From Actinomyces sp. (GTDB lineage: Bacteria > Actinomycetota > Actinomycetes > Actinomycetales > Actinomycetaceae), in the NCBI GenBank assembly GCA_022649165.1, contig JALCNR010000017.1:1-64000 (forward strand): a stretch of DNA of 64,000 nt. Direction: 5' to 3'. Position 1 is the first letter of the stretch. Every line of letters begins with the position of its first letter. The notes beneath the pieces are model-generated. The model was not told the origin of the DNA. It ran no database searches and saw nothing but the letters and a program-made list of their open reading frames with translations. Of this stretch, positions 18,897-28,100 are shown in pieces. The position numbers and the translations under genes are program-made.

Positions 18897-21800
18897 ATGG
18901 CACAACAACACAGGACACGGGCCCGATCCGCGCCGGCACGCGCCGTCGCCGCGGCGCTCGCAGGAGCCGTGGGGCTCTCCCTGGTCCCGAGCCTGGCGCT
19001 CGCCGCCGATCCCCCGGCGGGGACGGCGCCGTCGTTCTCCTCCTCGTTCGAGGACGCCGGCGGCCTGAAGGAGTCCACGCCGTTCGGCGATGGGCCGTCG
19101 AACCTCACCGGCAGCCCCTTCGCCCAGGGGAGCCTGCTCGGCCTCGTCACCGACGTGACGGCATCCGGCAACAACGGGGCCGGCGAGAACGAGTGGAAGC
19201 TCGTCGACGCCAACTCGCGCAGCAAGTGGCTGACCAAAGACACCAAAGGGTGGGCGCAGTACCGCCTGTCGGAGCCGGCCGCGATCGACTCCTACACCCT
19301 GACCTCGGCCAACGACGCGGCGGGCCGGGACCCGAAGGACTGGACGGTCCAGGGTTCGAACGACGGGCAGGACTGGACCACCCTCGACACGCGCACCGGC
19401 CAAGCCTGGAAGACCTCCTCCGGAGACAACCGCTACCAGGCCAAGACCTTCACTCTCACCGCTCAGACGGCCCCCTACACGTACTACCGGCTCGACATCA
19501 CGGCGAACAACGGCGAGCCGCTCACGCAGCTGGCGGACTGGGAGCTGGTCGACTCCGCCCGCCAGGAGCCCGCCACCGCGATGACGACTCAGCAGGCAGG
19601 CGGCCCCTCGACCTCCTCCACCGCGAAGACCGGCGTGGGGTTCACCGGGATCAGATCGCTGGCCTATGGCGGCCGCATCCTGGCCGACGGGGCGGCCTCC
19701 TCCACGAACGTCCTCTACGACGACGTCGACGTGGCCGTCACCGACGGCATGGAACTGACCTACAAGATCTTCCCCGTCCTCGACGACGGGATCACCTACG
19801 CCGCCACCTACGCCGCCGTCGACCTCGTCCTCGACGACGGGACGCGGCTGTCCGGCCGGGGCCTCACCGACCAGAACGGATTCGGCGCCGACGCCGCCTC
19901 CCAGGGAGCCTCGGACTCGCTGTGGCCGGACCAGTGGAACTCGATCAAGGTCGACCTGAGCGCGCTCGCCGGCAGGACCGTCACGAAGATCCTCTTCAGC
20001 TACGACATCCCCGCCGACGCCGAGGGCGCCCGGGCGGACACAGTCGTCGCGGGATACCTGGACGACGTCACGCTCGACCAGGCTCCGGTCCGCGACACCA
20101 CGGACGGGCTGGTGTCCTACGTGGACACGAGACGCGGCACCAACTCCTCGGGAGGCTTCTCCCGGGCGAACAACTTCCCGGCGGTGGCCTGGCCCAACGG
20201 CTTCAACTTCATCACCCCGATGACGAACGCCGACTCCCAGGGCACGCTCTACCAGTACCAGGCGAACAACAACGCCGAGAACCGCCCGACCCTGGGCGGC
20301 ATCGGTTTCTCTCACGAGCCCTCCATCTGGATGGGCGACCGCAACCAGCTGGCCTTCATGCCCGAGGCCACCGCCACACCGACCTCGAAGATTGAGGACC
20401 GCCGCCTGTCCTTCAGCCATGACAACGAGACCGCACGCCCCGACCTCTACCAGGTGGCCTTCGACAACGGAATCCAGACGGCCGTCACCGCCACCGACCA
20501 CGGCGGTGTCTTCCGCTTCACCTTCGCCGAGGGCCAGGACGCCGGCAGCGTCCTCGTGGACCAGGTGGGCGGCAACGCGACCTCCTCGCTGACCGTGGGG
20601 GCCGACGGGTCCCTCACCGGCTGGGTCGAGGGCGGATCCGGCTACCCGGGCAAGACGCGCATGTTCGTCTCCGGCCGCTTCGACGCCACGCCGACGGCAT
20701 CCGGCAAGGCGCCCGAGGGCAATCGGGGGGGCGCCCGCTACGCGGCGTTCGACACCCGTTCCGACAAGACGGTGGAGCTGCGCGTCGCGACCTCGATGAT
20801 CTCCCTCGACCAGGCCGGCAGGAACCTCGACCTGGAGCTCGCCGGCCGCACGTTCGAGGACGTCCAGGCGGCCGCGACGGCCGCGTGGAACGCCCGCCTG
20901 GGCGCCATCACCGATATCGAGGGCGCCACCGACACCCAGCTCGTCAACGTCTACTCCGACCTGTACCGCATGAACCTGTACCCGAACTCGCAGTTCGAGA
21001 ACACGGGCACCGCCGAGTCCCCCGTCTACCGGTACGCCAGCCCCGTCTCCCCGACGACCGGCTCCGCCACCGACACGGAGACGAACGCGAAGATCGTGGA
21101 CGGCAAGATCTATGTGAACAACGGGTTCTGGGACACCTATCGCACCGAATGGCCGGCGATCGCCCTGCTGTACCCCGACCTCACCGAGGAGCTCGTGGAC
21201 GGTTTCGTCCAGCAATACCGCGACGGAGGCTGGGTGGCCCGCTGGTCCTCACCGGGCTACGCGGATCTCATGACCGGCACCAGCTCCGACGCGGCCTTCG
21301 CCGAGGCCTACGCGAACGGGCGGCTGAGCACGCAGACGGCCCTGGACGCCTACGACGCCGCGCTGAAGAACGCGACCGTCCAGCCCGCCTCGAACGCGGT
21401 GGGGCGCAAGGGTCTGGAGAACGGGATCTTCCTGGGCTACACGAGCGCCGACACCCACCAGAGCGCCTCCTGGGGCCTCGAGGGCTTCATCAACGACTAC
21501 GGCATCGCCCAGATGGCGCGCTCGCTGTCGGAGTCCGACGACCCGCTGATCACGGACGCCCGGCGCGAGCAGCTCGTCGACGATGCGGCCTACTTCGAGG
21601 CCCGATGCAAGGACTACGTCAACATGTTCAACCCTGAGGCCCGCACCTTCGCCAGCCGCAACGCGGACGGCAGCTGGATCGACGGCGCCGACATGGACAA
21701 GAAGGCGTGGGGCGGGGCCTTCACGGAGGCCTCCGGATGGACCTTCGCCTACCACGCCCCCTTCGACGTGGACGGCATGGCCGCCCTCTACGGGGGGCGC

Positions 21801-24800
21801 CAGGGGCTCATCGACGACCTCGACCAGTTCCTCACCACCCCCGAGAAGGCCGCCTACTCCGGCATTCACGAGGCCCGCGAGGCGCGCGACGTCCGCCTGG
21901 GGATGCTCGGCATGAGCAACCAGGTGGCCCACCACATCCCCTACGTCCTCACCGAGGCGGGCGACGCCTCCCAGGGGCAGGAGCTCATCTCCACGATCCA
22001 GGACCGCCTCTTCGTGGGATCCGACATCGGACAGGGGTACCCGGGCGACGAGGACAACGGCGAGTTCTCCGCCTGGTACGTGTTCTCCGCCCTCGGCCTC
22101 TACCCGCTGAAGGTCGGTTCCGGCGACTACACGGTCGGCAGCCCGATGTTCGACTCCGCGACCCTCCACATGGGCGACACCACGCTCGTCGTCAACGCCC
22201 CGGGCGCGTCCGAGGGCAAGGACTACGTCGCGAGCGTCGACATCAACGGAACGCCGATCACCACGACGACCTTCGACGGGGACCTGGTCCGCGCGGGAGG
22301 CACGCTCACCTTCACGATGAGCGATGAGCCCCAGACCTGGGGCGACAAGGACCTCAGCGAGGACCTCGCCGTGCCCGAGACGCAGATCGACGCCACGACC
22401 AGCGGATTCGGGACCCTGGCCGCTGAGGACGGCACCCCCGTCGCGGCGCTGACGGACAACACGATGAGGACCTCGGTCCCCTTCCCGGGCGACTCGGCCT
22501 CCCTCGTGTGGACGTCCGCCTCGGGCCCGGTGTCCGTCAACCGGTACACGTTGACCGGCGTGTCGGGCACGGGCGCTCCCAGCTCATGGACCCTGTCGGG
22601 GTCGATGGACGGCGGCGCCACCTGGACGGAGCTGGACAGTCGCGAGGCCCAGTCGTTCCCGTTCGGCACCCAGACACGGCCCTTCGGCGTCGACGCGCCC
22701 GCGGCCTACACGAGCTACAGGCTCGAGGTGGCGTCCGCCGGCGACAAGCCGCTGAGCCTGGCCGAGGTGGAGCTCTTCGCGACGGCGGAGGCCTCCGACG
22801 ACCTGAGCGTCACACCCGCGGACGGACTCGCCGCGCGCGTCGGCCAGGAGGTCTCGGGCACCCTCGCCACCGTCATCGGACCCGACGAGGACGCCTCCGC
22901 CTACACCGTCAAGGTGTCCGCGGGCGACGGATCGGAGCCGACCGACGCCGCGCTCACCCCCAACGGGCTGGGCGGCTTCGCGGTGTCCGCGCCGCACGCC
23001 TACGCCGCGGCCGGCACCTACACGGCGACCGTGTCCGTCACGGACTCCGCCGGCCACGCCGCCCAGACGACCACCTCCGTCACGGTGGCCCGCGACACGA
23101 CGCTGGCAGGCACGTTCAACAACACCTGCCTGGCCGACCCGGCCCACCCGGCGAACTGCGACGGGCAGTCCTCAGGATTCAAGCGCGAGGACCTGGCCGC
23201 CAGCGGCTTCGAACAGGGGACAACCGTGCCCGTGGGCGAAACCGGCTTGACGTTCGACCTGCCGGAGTTCGTTCCCGACGCGCCCGACAACGTCACCACA
23301 GACGGGGCGGTCATCGCCCTCGACCTGGGGGCGGGAGCGACCAGGATCAGCCTCATCGGCACCGCCACAGAACACGCGAAGGACCTCACGGCCACCCTCA
23401 CGTTCTCCGACGGGTCGACTCAACAGATCCCCGTCCAATTCGGCGACTGGGTGGGGGCGTCCTCGAACCCGTCATACGGCAATGTGGTCGTCGGACGCTC
23501 CCAGGGCCGCTACATCGGCACTTCTCTGGAGGGGTCGGTGAAGAACTCGGCCGTCTACGCAACCACCCCGGTCACCCTGGACACGGCGTCCGGTGCCCCG
23601 AAGACGGCGGTCTCCCTGACGCTGCCGAAGGAGGCCGGCACCCTGCGCACGGACGGCCGCGCGCATCTCTTCGCCATCGCCTCCGACGGCGACCGCTCCC
23701 AGGCCCCGTGGCTGGAGATCACCCCGTCGGAGGGCCTGGCCGCCCAGGCGGGCGACGAGCTCTCCGGCGCGCTCGCCTCCCTCACGGGCGGCGTGGGAAC
23801 GGCCACGGCGATAGTCAACTGGGGCGACGGCTCGGCGACCTCCCCCGCGGACGTCGCCGATGGCACGGTCTCCGGCACCCACACCTACGCGGAGGCCGGC
23901 GCCTACACCGCCATCGTGACGGTGGACGACGGGGTGAGGTCGGCCTCCACCGAGGTCGCCATCGCCGTGTCGGAGCCGCCCTCCTACACGCCCACGATCT
24001 CAGCGGATCCCGCCACGGCAGCACCCGGGGACACCGTGGGGATCTCGGGCATCAGATTCGCGCCCGGGGAGACGGTGACCGTCACGAGCGGCGGCACGAC
24101 CCTGGCGGTCACCGCCGGTCAGGACGGCGGGATCTCCTCCTCCGTCACCATCCCCGAGGACGCGACCGACGGCGCCTGGACGATCACCGCGATCGGCGAG
24201 GTCTCCGCCGTCGCGGCCTCCACCGACGTGACGGTCAGGACCGTGGCGCCCGGACCGGTGGAGACCGGCGTCCACCTGGACGCCACGCCGTCGGACCCGG
24301 TGGCGGATCAGCAGGTCCGCCTCACGGCGACGGTCGATCCCACGGCGGCGACGGGAACCGTCACGTTCCTCGACAACGGGAACGCGATCGGGACCGCGCC
24401 CGTCGCAGGGGGCACCGCCTCGGCGGACGTCTCCTTCGCCTCCAGCGGCGGCCACGCCCTCACCGCGGTGTTCACCCCCGACGACGAGGCCGCCTACACG
24501 GCCTCCACCTCGCCGGTCCTCACCCTGACGGTGGGCGAGCCGCCCGCGGGCCGCGCCTCCATCGCCCTGTCCGACACCGAGGTGCAGGCCGGCGAGTCCC
24601 TGACGGTCACCGGCACCGGCTTCGGCGCCGGGGAGAAGGTGCTGCTCACGCTCGCCTCCGACCCGGTCACGCTGACCACGGCCACCGCCGCCCGGGACGG
24701 GAGCCTCTCGGTGGTCGTCACGATCCCGGCCTCGACGCCCGCCGGGGACCACACGATCACCGCCGCGGGCCAGAGCTCCGGGTTGACGGCCACGGCCGCG

Positions 24801-24986
24801 CTCGTCGTCTCGACGACGAGCACCGGCGGCAACGGTGGGAGCACGATCTCCACCGATCCCGGATCCCTGACCTCGACCGGGGCCCACGGGATCCTCTGGC
24901 TGGTCGCGGGCGCCGTGCTGCTGCTCGCCGCCGGGGCCGCGACCCTGGTGGCGCGCCGCAGGAGAGGAGGCGCGCAGGAGCGATAG
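18897..24986 (+). CDS. Wall-anchored GH92 alpha-mannosidase
   Basis: This 2,029-residue secreted enzyme probably trims mannose from glycoproteins. In order it has: a signal peptide (cleavage near ALA-ADPPAG, residue 37); an F5/8C (CBM32-like) domain about 95-216; a jelly-roll region; and the GH92 catalytic region about 404-1140 (VSYVDTRRGTNSSGGFS at the start, GYPGDEDNGEFSAWYVF as the conserved acidic segment, YTVGSPMFDS). These are followed by a second F5/8C domain about 1170-1300; PKD-like modules about 1310-1400 and 1604-1691; an NPCBM-like region between them; and IPT/Ig-like repeats to about 1973. The sorting signal is LTSTG at 1991, followed by a hydrophobic helix and RRRR. GH92 enzymes are calcium-dependent exo-mannosidases; linkage specificity is not predictable. 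It is controlled with the divergent LacI gene. Confidence 0.92.
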   Translation: MAQQHRTRARSAPARAVAAALAGAVGLSLVPSLALAADPPAGTAPSFSSSFEDAGGLKESTPFGDGPSNLTGSPFAQGSLLGLVTDVTASGNNGAGENEWKLVDANSRSKWLTKDTKGWAQYRLSEPAAIDSYTLTSANDAAGRDPKDWTVQGSNDGQDWTTLDTRTGQAWKTSSGDNRYQAKTFTLTAQTAPYTYYRLDITANNGEPLTQLADWELVDSARQEPATAMTTQQAGGPSTSSTAKTGVGFTGIRSLAYGGRILADGAASSTNVLYDDVDVAVTDGMELTYKIFPVLDDGITYAATYAAVDLVLDDGTRLSGRGLTDQNGFGADAASQGASDSLWPDQWNSIKVDLSALAGRTVTKILFSYDIPADAEGARADTVVAGYLDDVTLDQAPVRDTTDGLVSYVDTRRGTNSSGGFSRANNFPAVAWPNGFNFITPMTNADSQGTLYQYQANNNAENRPTLGGIGFSHEPSIWMGDRNQLAFMPEATATPTSKIEDRRLSFSHDNETARPDLYQVAFDNGIQTAVTATDHGGVFRFTFAEGQDAGSVLVDQVGGNATSSLTVGADGSLTGWVEGGSGYPGKTRMFVSGRFDATPTASGKAPEGNRGGARYAAFDTRSDKTVELRVATSMISLDQAGRNLDLELAGRTFEDVQAAATAAWNARLGAITDIEGATDTQLVNVYSDLYRMNLYPNSQFENTGTAESPVYRYASPVSPTTGSATDTETNAKIVDGKIYVNNGFWDTYRTEWPAIALLYPDLTEELVDGFVQQYRDGGWVARWSSPGYADLMTGTSSDAAFAEAYANGRLSTQTALDAYDAALKNATVQPASNAVGRKGLENGIFLGYTSADTHQSASWGLEGFINDYGIAQMARSLSESDDPLITDARREQLVDDAAYFEARCKDYVNMFNPEARTFASRNADGSWIDGADMDKKAWGGAFTEASGWTFAYHAPFDVDGMAALYGGRQGLIDDLDQFLTTPEKAAYSGIHEAREARDVRLGMLGMSNQVAHHIPYVLTEAGDASQGQELISTIQDRLFVGSDIGQGYPGDEDNGEFSAWYVFSALGLYPLKVGSGDYTVGSPMFDSATLHMGDTTLVVNAPGASEGKDYVASVDINGTPITTTTFDGDLVRAGGTLTFTMSDEPQTWGDKDLSEDLAVPETQIDATTSGFGTLAAEDGTPVAALTDNTMRTSVPFPGDSASLVWTSASGPVSVNRYTLTGVSGTGAPSSWTLSGSMDGGATWTELDSREAQSFPFGTQTRPFGVDAPAAYTSYRLEVASAGDKPLSLAEVELFATAEASDDLSVTPADGLAARVGQEVSGTLATVIGPDEDASAYTVKVSAGDGSEPTDAALTPNGLGGFAVSAPHAYAAAGTYTATVSVTDSAGHAAQTTTSVTVARDTTLAGTFNNTCLADPAHPANCDGQSSGFKREDLAASGFEQGTTVPVGETGLTFDLPEFVPDAPDNVTTDGAVIALDLGAGATRISLIGTATEHAKDLTATLTFSDGSTQQIPVQFGDWVGASSNPSYGNVVVGRSQGRYIGTSLEGSVKNSAVYATTPVTLDTASGAPKTAVSLTLPKEAGTLRTDGRAHLFAIASDGDRSQAPWLEITPSEGLAAQAGDELSGALASLTGGVGTATAIVNWGDGSATSPADVADGTVSGTHTYAEAGAYTAIVTVDDGVRSASTEVAIAVSEPPSYTPTISADPATAAPGDTVGISGIRFAPGETVTVTSGGTTLAVTAGQDGGISSSVTIPEDATDGAWTITAIGEVSAVAASTDVTVRTVAPGPVETGVHLDATPSDPVADQQVRLTATVDPTAATGTVTFLDNGNAIGTAPVAGGTASADVSFASSGGHALTAVFTPDDEAAYTASTSPVLTLTVGEPPAGRASIALSDTEVQAGESLTVTGTGFGAGEKVLLTLASDPVTLTTATAARDGSLSVVVTIPASTPAGDHTITAAGQSSGLTATAALVVSTTSTGGNGGSTISTDPGSLTSTGAHGILWLVAGAVLLLAAGAATLVARRRRGGAQER

Positions 24987-25002
24987 CCGCCTGAGGCGGT
25001 GA

Positions 25003-25037
25003 GGCGGGGCCGGTGCCGACAGGGCGCCGGCCCCGCC
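25003..25037. terminator. Terminator hairpin between GH92 gene and lhr
   Basis: GGCGGGGCCGG (25003-25013) pairs with CCGGCCCCGCC (25027-25037). It lies between the convergent mannosidase and helicase genes; a smaller hairpin (CCGCC-TGA-GGCGG) lies just before it. Confidence 0.7.
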
Positions 25038-25114
25038 CTCGTGCGCCCGCGCGACCAGACCAGCGGGCGGACCTTCGACGGGCCCGCCCCGCCGGGCAGG
25101 GCCAGCCAGAGGTC

Positions 25115-28100
25115 TCAGGGGTAGAGCCGCAGCCCCTTGGGCGTCTCGACGAAACCGGCCGCACGCAGCGACCGCGCCGCCCTCGTCGAACGCACGGGGG
25201 CGCCATCGGCCGTCTCGACCGTGAGCGGAGCCGCCCCGGCGGCCCGCAGGGCCCCCGCGAGCGCCTCCGCCGCCTCGTCCAGCGCGACGGGATCCGCCGT
25301 GAACGTGAGGACCGCGCGCCCTCCGCGACCGATCCAGGCCACCGCCCTCCCCTCCCGGATGACGACGAAGGCCCCGGCGCGCCGAGCGGGCGTCGCCGCG
25401 CCGCCACCGTCCCCGCCCTCCGGCGCACCGGCCGCGTCCGGCCAGGCCAGAGCCGATCCGAACGGATTCGCCGGATCCACCGCCGACAGGGCGACCGCGC
25501 CCGCCGCGCCCCGGCCCGCGTCCCGGCCCGCGAAGGAGCGCAGCCGGTCGATGGCGTCGCGCCGGGCGAACTGCGCTCCGCCCAGGCCGTCGACGAAACG
25601 GCCGCGCAGCACGCGCCCGGAGTCCTCCAGCACCCGCATCACGGGGATCACCGCGCTGAATCCCCCGGGCAGGTCCTCGACGACGGCATGCGCCCGCGCG
25701 ACGACGCCGTACCGCTCCACCATCCCCTCGGCTGCAGCCAACGCCCGGGCCGTCGGCGTGGCCCCGCCGCGCGGGACCAGCGCCCACCGACCCCCGTGGG
25801 CGATCGGGGCGCGCAGCCGGACACGGGCCCGCCCGCGGCGACGCGCGGGCCGCGGGGCCCGGGCCGTCCTCCCGCCGGTGAGCGCCGCCCGCACCGGGGC
25901 GTACGTGTCCGCCGTGACGTATCCCGACCACATCAGCTCGCGCAGGCCGTCCCCCACCTCCGTCGACGAGGGCGGGGCCGCGGGCTCGTCCGGAGAGGGG
26001 GCCGCCGCGGACGGGCGGTCGGCCCCTTCGGACAGCAGCCGGGCGATCTGGTCGGGGAAGTAGGCGCCGCCGTCGGACAGGACGTCCAGGACGCGGGCCG
26101 GAAGACCGGCGGGGTCGGAGGCGGACGGAGTCGGGAGCGGATCCGGCAGGAGCTCCTCGGCCAGGTCGCTGGGGCAGAGGACGACCAGCCCGTCCCCGTC
26201 GCCCAGGCGTCCGGCCCCGCACCAGACGACGGCGCCGGAGGACACGAGCTGGTCCAGGATCGCGGGCCGGTACCCCGGGACCCGGGCGGGCAGGACGGCC
26301 GACTCCCACACGGAGGCGGGCAGGGCCAGGCCCGCCAGCTGGTCGATCGCCTGCTCCGTCGCCTCCACCGGGTCGACCGCGAGCCCCTCCCCCATGGGAC
26401 CCGGCGCAGCGGAGAACGCTCCGACGCCCTGCCAGTCCAGGAGGAACCGCGTGTACGCGGCGCCGTCGACGGGTCTCGTCGCGGCCCGGGCGGCGGCCAG
26501 GGAACGGAGGCGCAGGACCCGCAGGATGCCGGCCGACACCCAGCCCCGGGCCGCCCCCGGCCCCGGCGTGGGGTCGCTCCCCGGACCGCCCGCCGCGTCG
26601 CCGTCAGGTGCTCCGCCAGGTGCCGCGTGGGCGATGCGGACGCCGACGACCTCCCCGCCCACGCGCAGCCGCTCCAGGAGGTCGCTGGCCACCGCGGTCC
26701 CGATCCCGAGACGCGCCGCCACGTCTGCCGCGGTGAAGGGCCCATGGGTGCGGGCGTACCCGCGCACCAGGTCTCCCAGCGGATCACCGGGACCGGGCCC
26801 CCGGAACGCCACGGGCACGGTCTCGGGGATCGGCGTCCCCAGGGCGTCGCGCAAGGCGGCCAGCTCCTCGACGGCGGCCCATCTCTGCTCGCCGCCGACC
26901 ATGACGCGGACCGCCCGCCGTTGGGAGGACAGGGCCTCCAGGCATCGCTCCGCCTCCGCGGCCCCGGCCGGCCCCGGGTCCTCGTCCGCGTCGCCGTCCC
27001 GGTCCCCGGGGCTCCGCAGCCGGCGGCCGACCTCGTCCGCGGACAAGGGGCCCAGGACCCGCAGCAGATCCGCGACCCCCTCCGGTCCGCGCACCCGTCG
27101 TTCAGGCGTCAGCCGCTGGATCTCGCGTCCGACGCGCGCGACGACATCGGGGTCGAGGATCTCCGCGAGGTCCGACTCGCCCAGCAGCTCCGCGAGCAGC
27201 GCGGTGTCCAAGGCGAGCAGCGACGCCCGGCGCTCAGCGACCGGCGTGTCCGTGTCGTAGACGTGGTCCGCCACGTAGCCGAACAGCAGGGTCTGCGCGA
27301 AGGGCGAGGGCACGGGCGTCTCGGCCTCGACGATGCGGACCTCCCCGGCCTCCAGGGACCCCATCAGAGCGGACAGGGCGGGAAGGTCGTAGACGTCCTG
27401 GAGGCACTCGCGCGCCGTCTCCAACAGAATGGGGAAGTCCGGGTGGGCGCTGGCCACGGCCAGCAGCTGGGCGGCGCGCTGGCGCTGCTGCCACAGCGGC
27501 GTGCGTTGGCCGGGGTTGCGCCTGGGAAGCAGGAGGGCCCGGGCCGCGCACTCGCGAAATCGACCGGCGAAGAGGGCGGATTGACCGACCCCGTCGCGCA
27601 CGATCCGCTGGATCTCGCAGGCGTCGAATCGGAACGCCTCGGCGCCGGGCAGGCGGCCCGTGGTGTCGGGGACCAGCATGACGATCCCGTCGTCGGCGGC
27701 CATCACCTGCGGGTCGATCCCGAGCTGCTGCCGCAGGCGGTGCCCCACGGCCAGCGCCCATGCCGCGTTGACGCGCCTGCCGAAGCAGGAGTGGAGGACC
27801 AGGCGCCAGTCGCCGGCCTCGTCCCGGCAGCGTTCGAGCACCAACGTGCGGTCGGTGGGCAGGACGCCCGTCGCGCCGCGCTGCTCCTCGAGGAGGGCCT
27901 GCAGGTTGCGGCGGGCGGAGCCGTCCAGTCCCGTCCGGGCCAGCCGGAGTCCCGCGGCGCCGTCCTCCGGGGCACCGGGCTCCCCGGCCTCGCGGATGAA
28001 GGCGCCCATCGCGGCTCCGAGCTCGGCCGGGCGCCCCGGACCGTCCCCGTGCCAGAAGGGCAGGCGCGAGGGCCGGCCGGGCGCGGGGACGACGACGACC

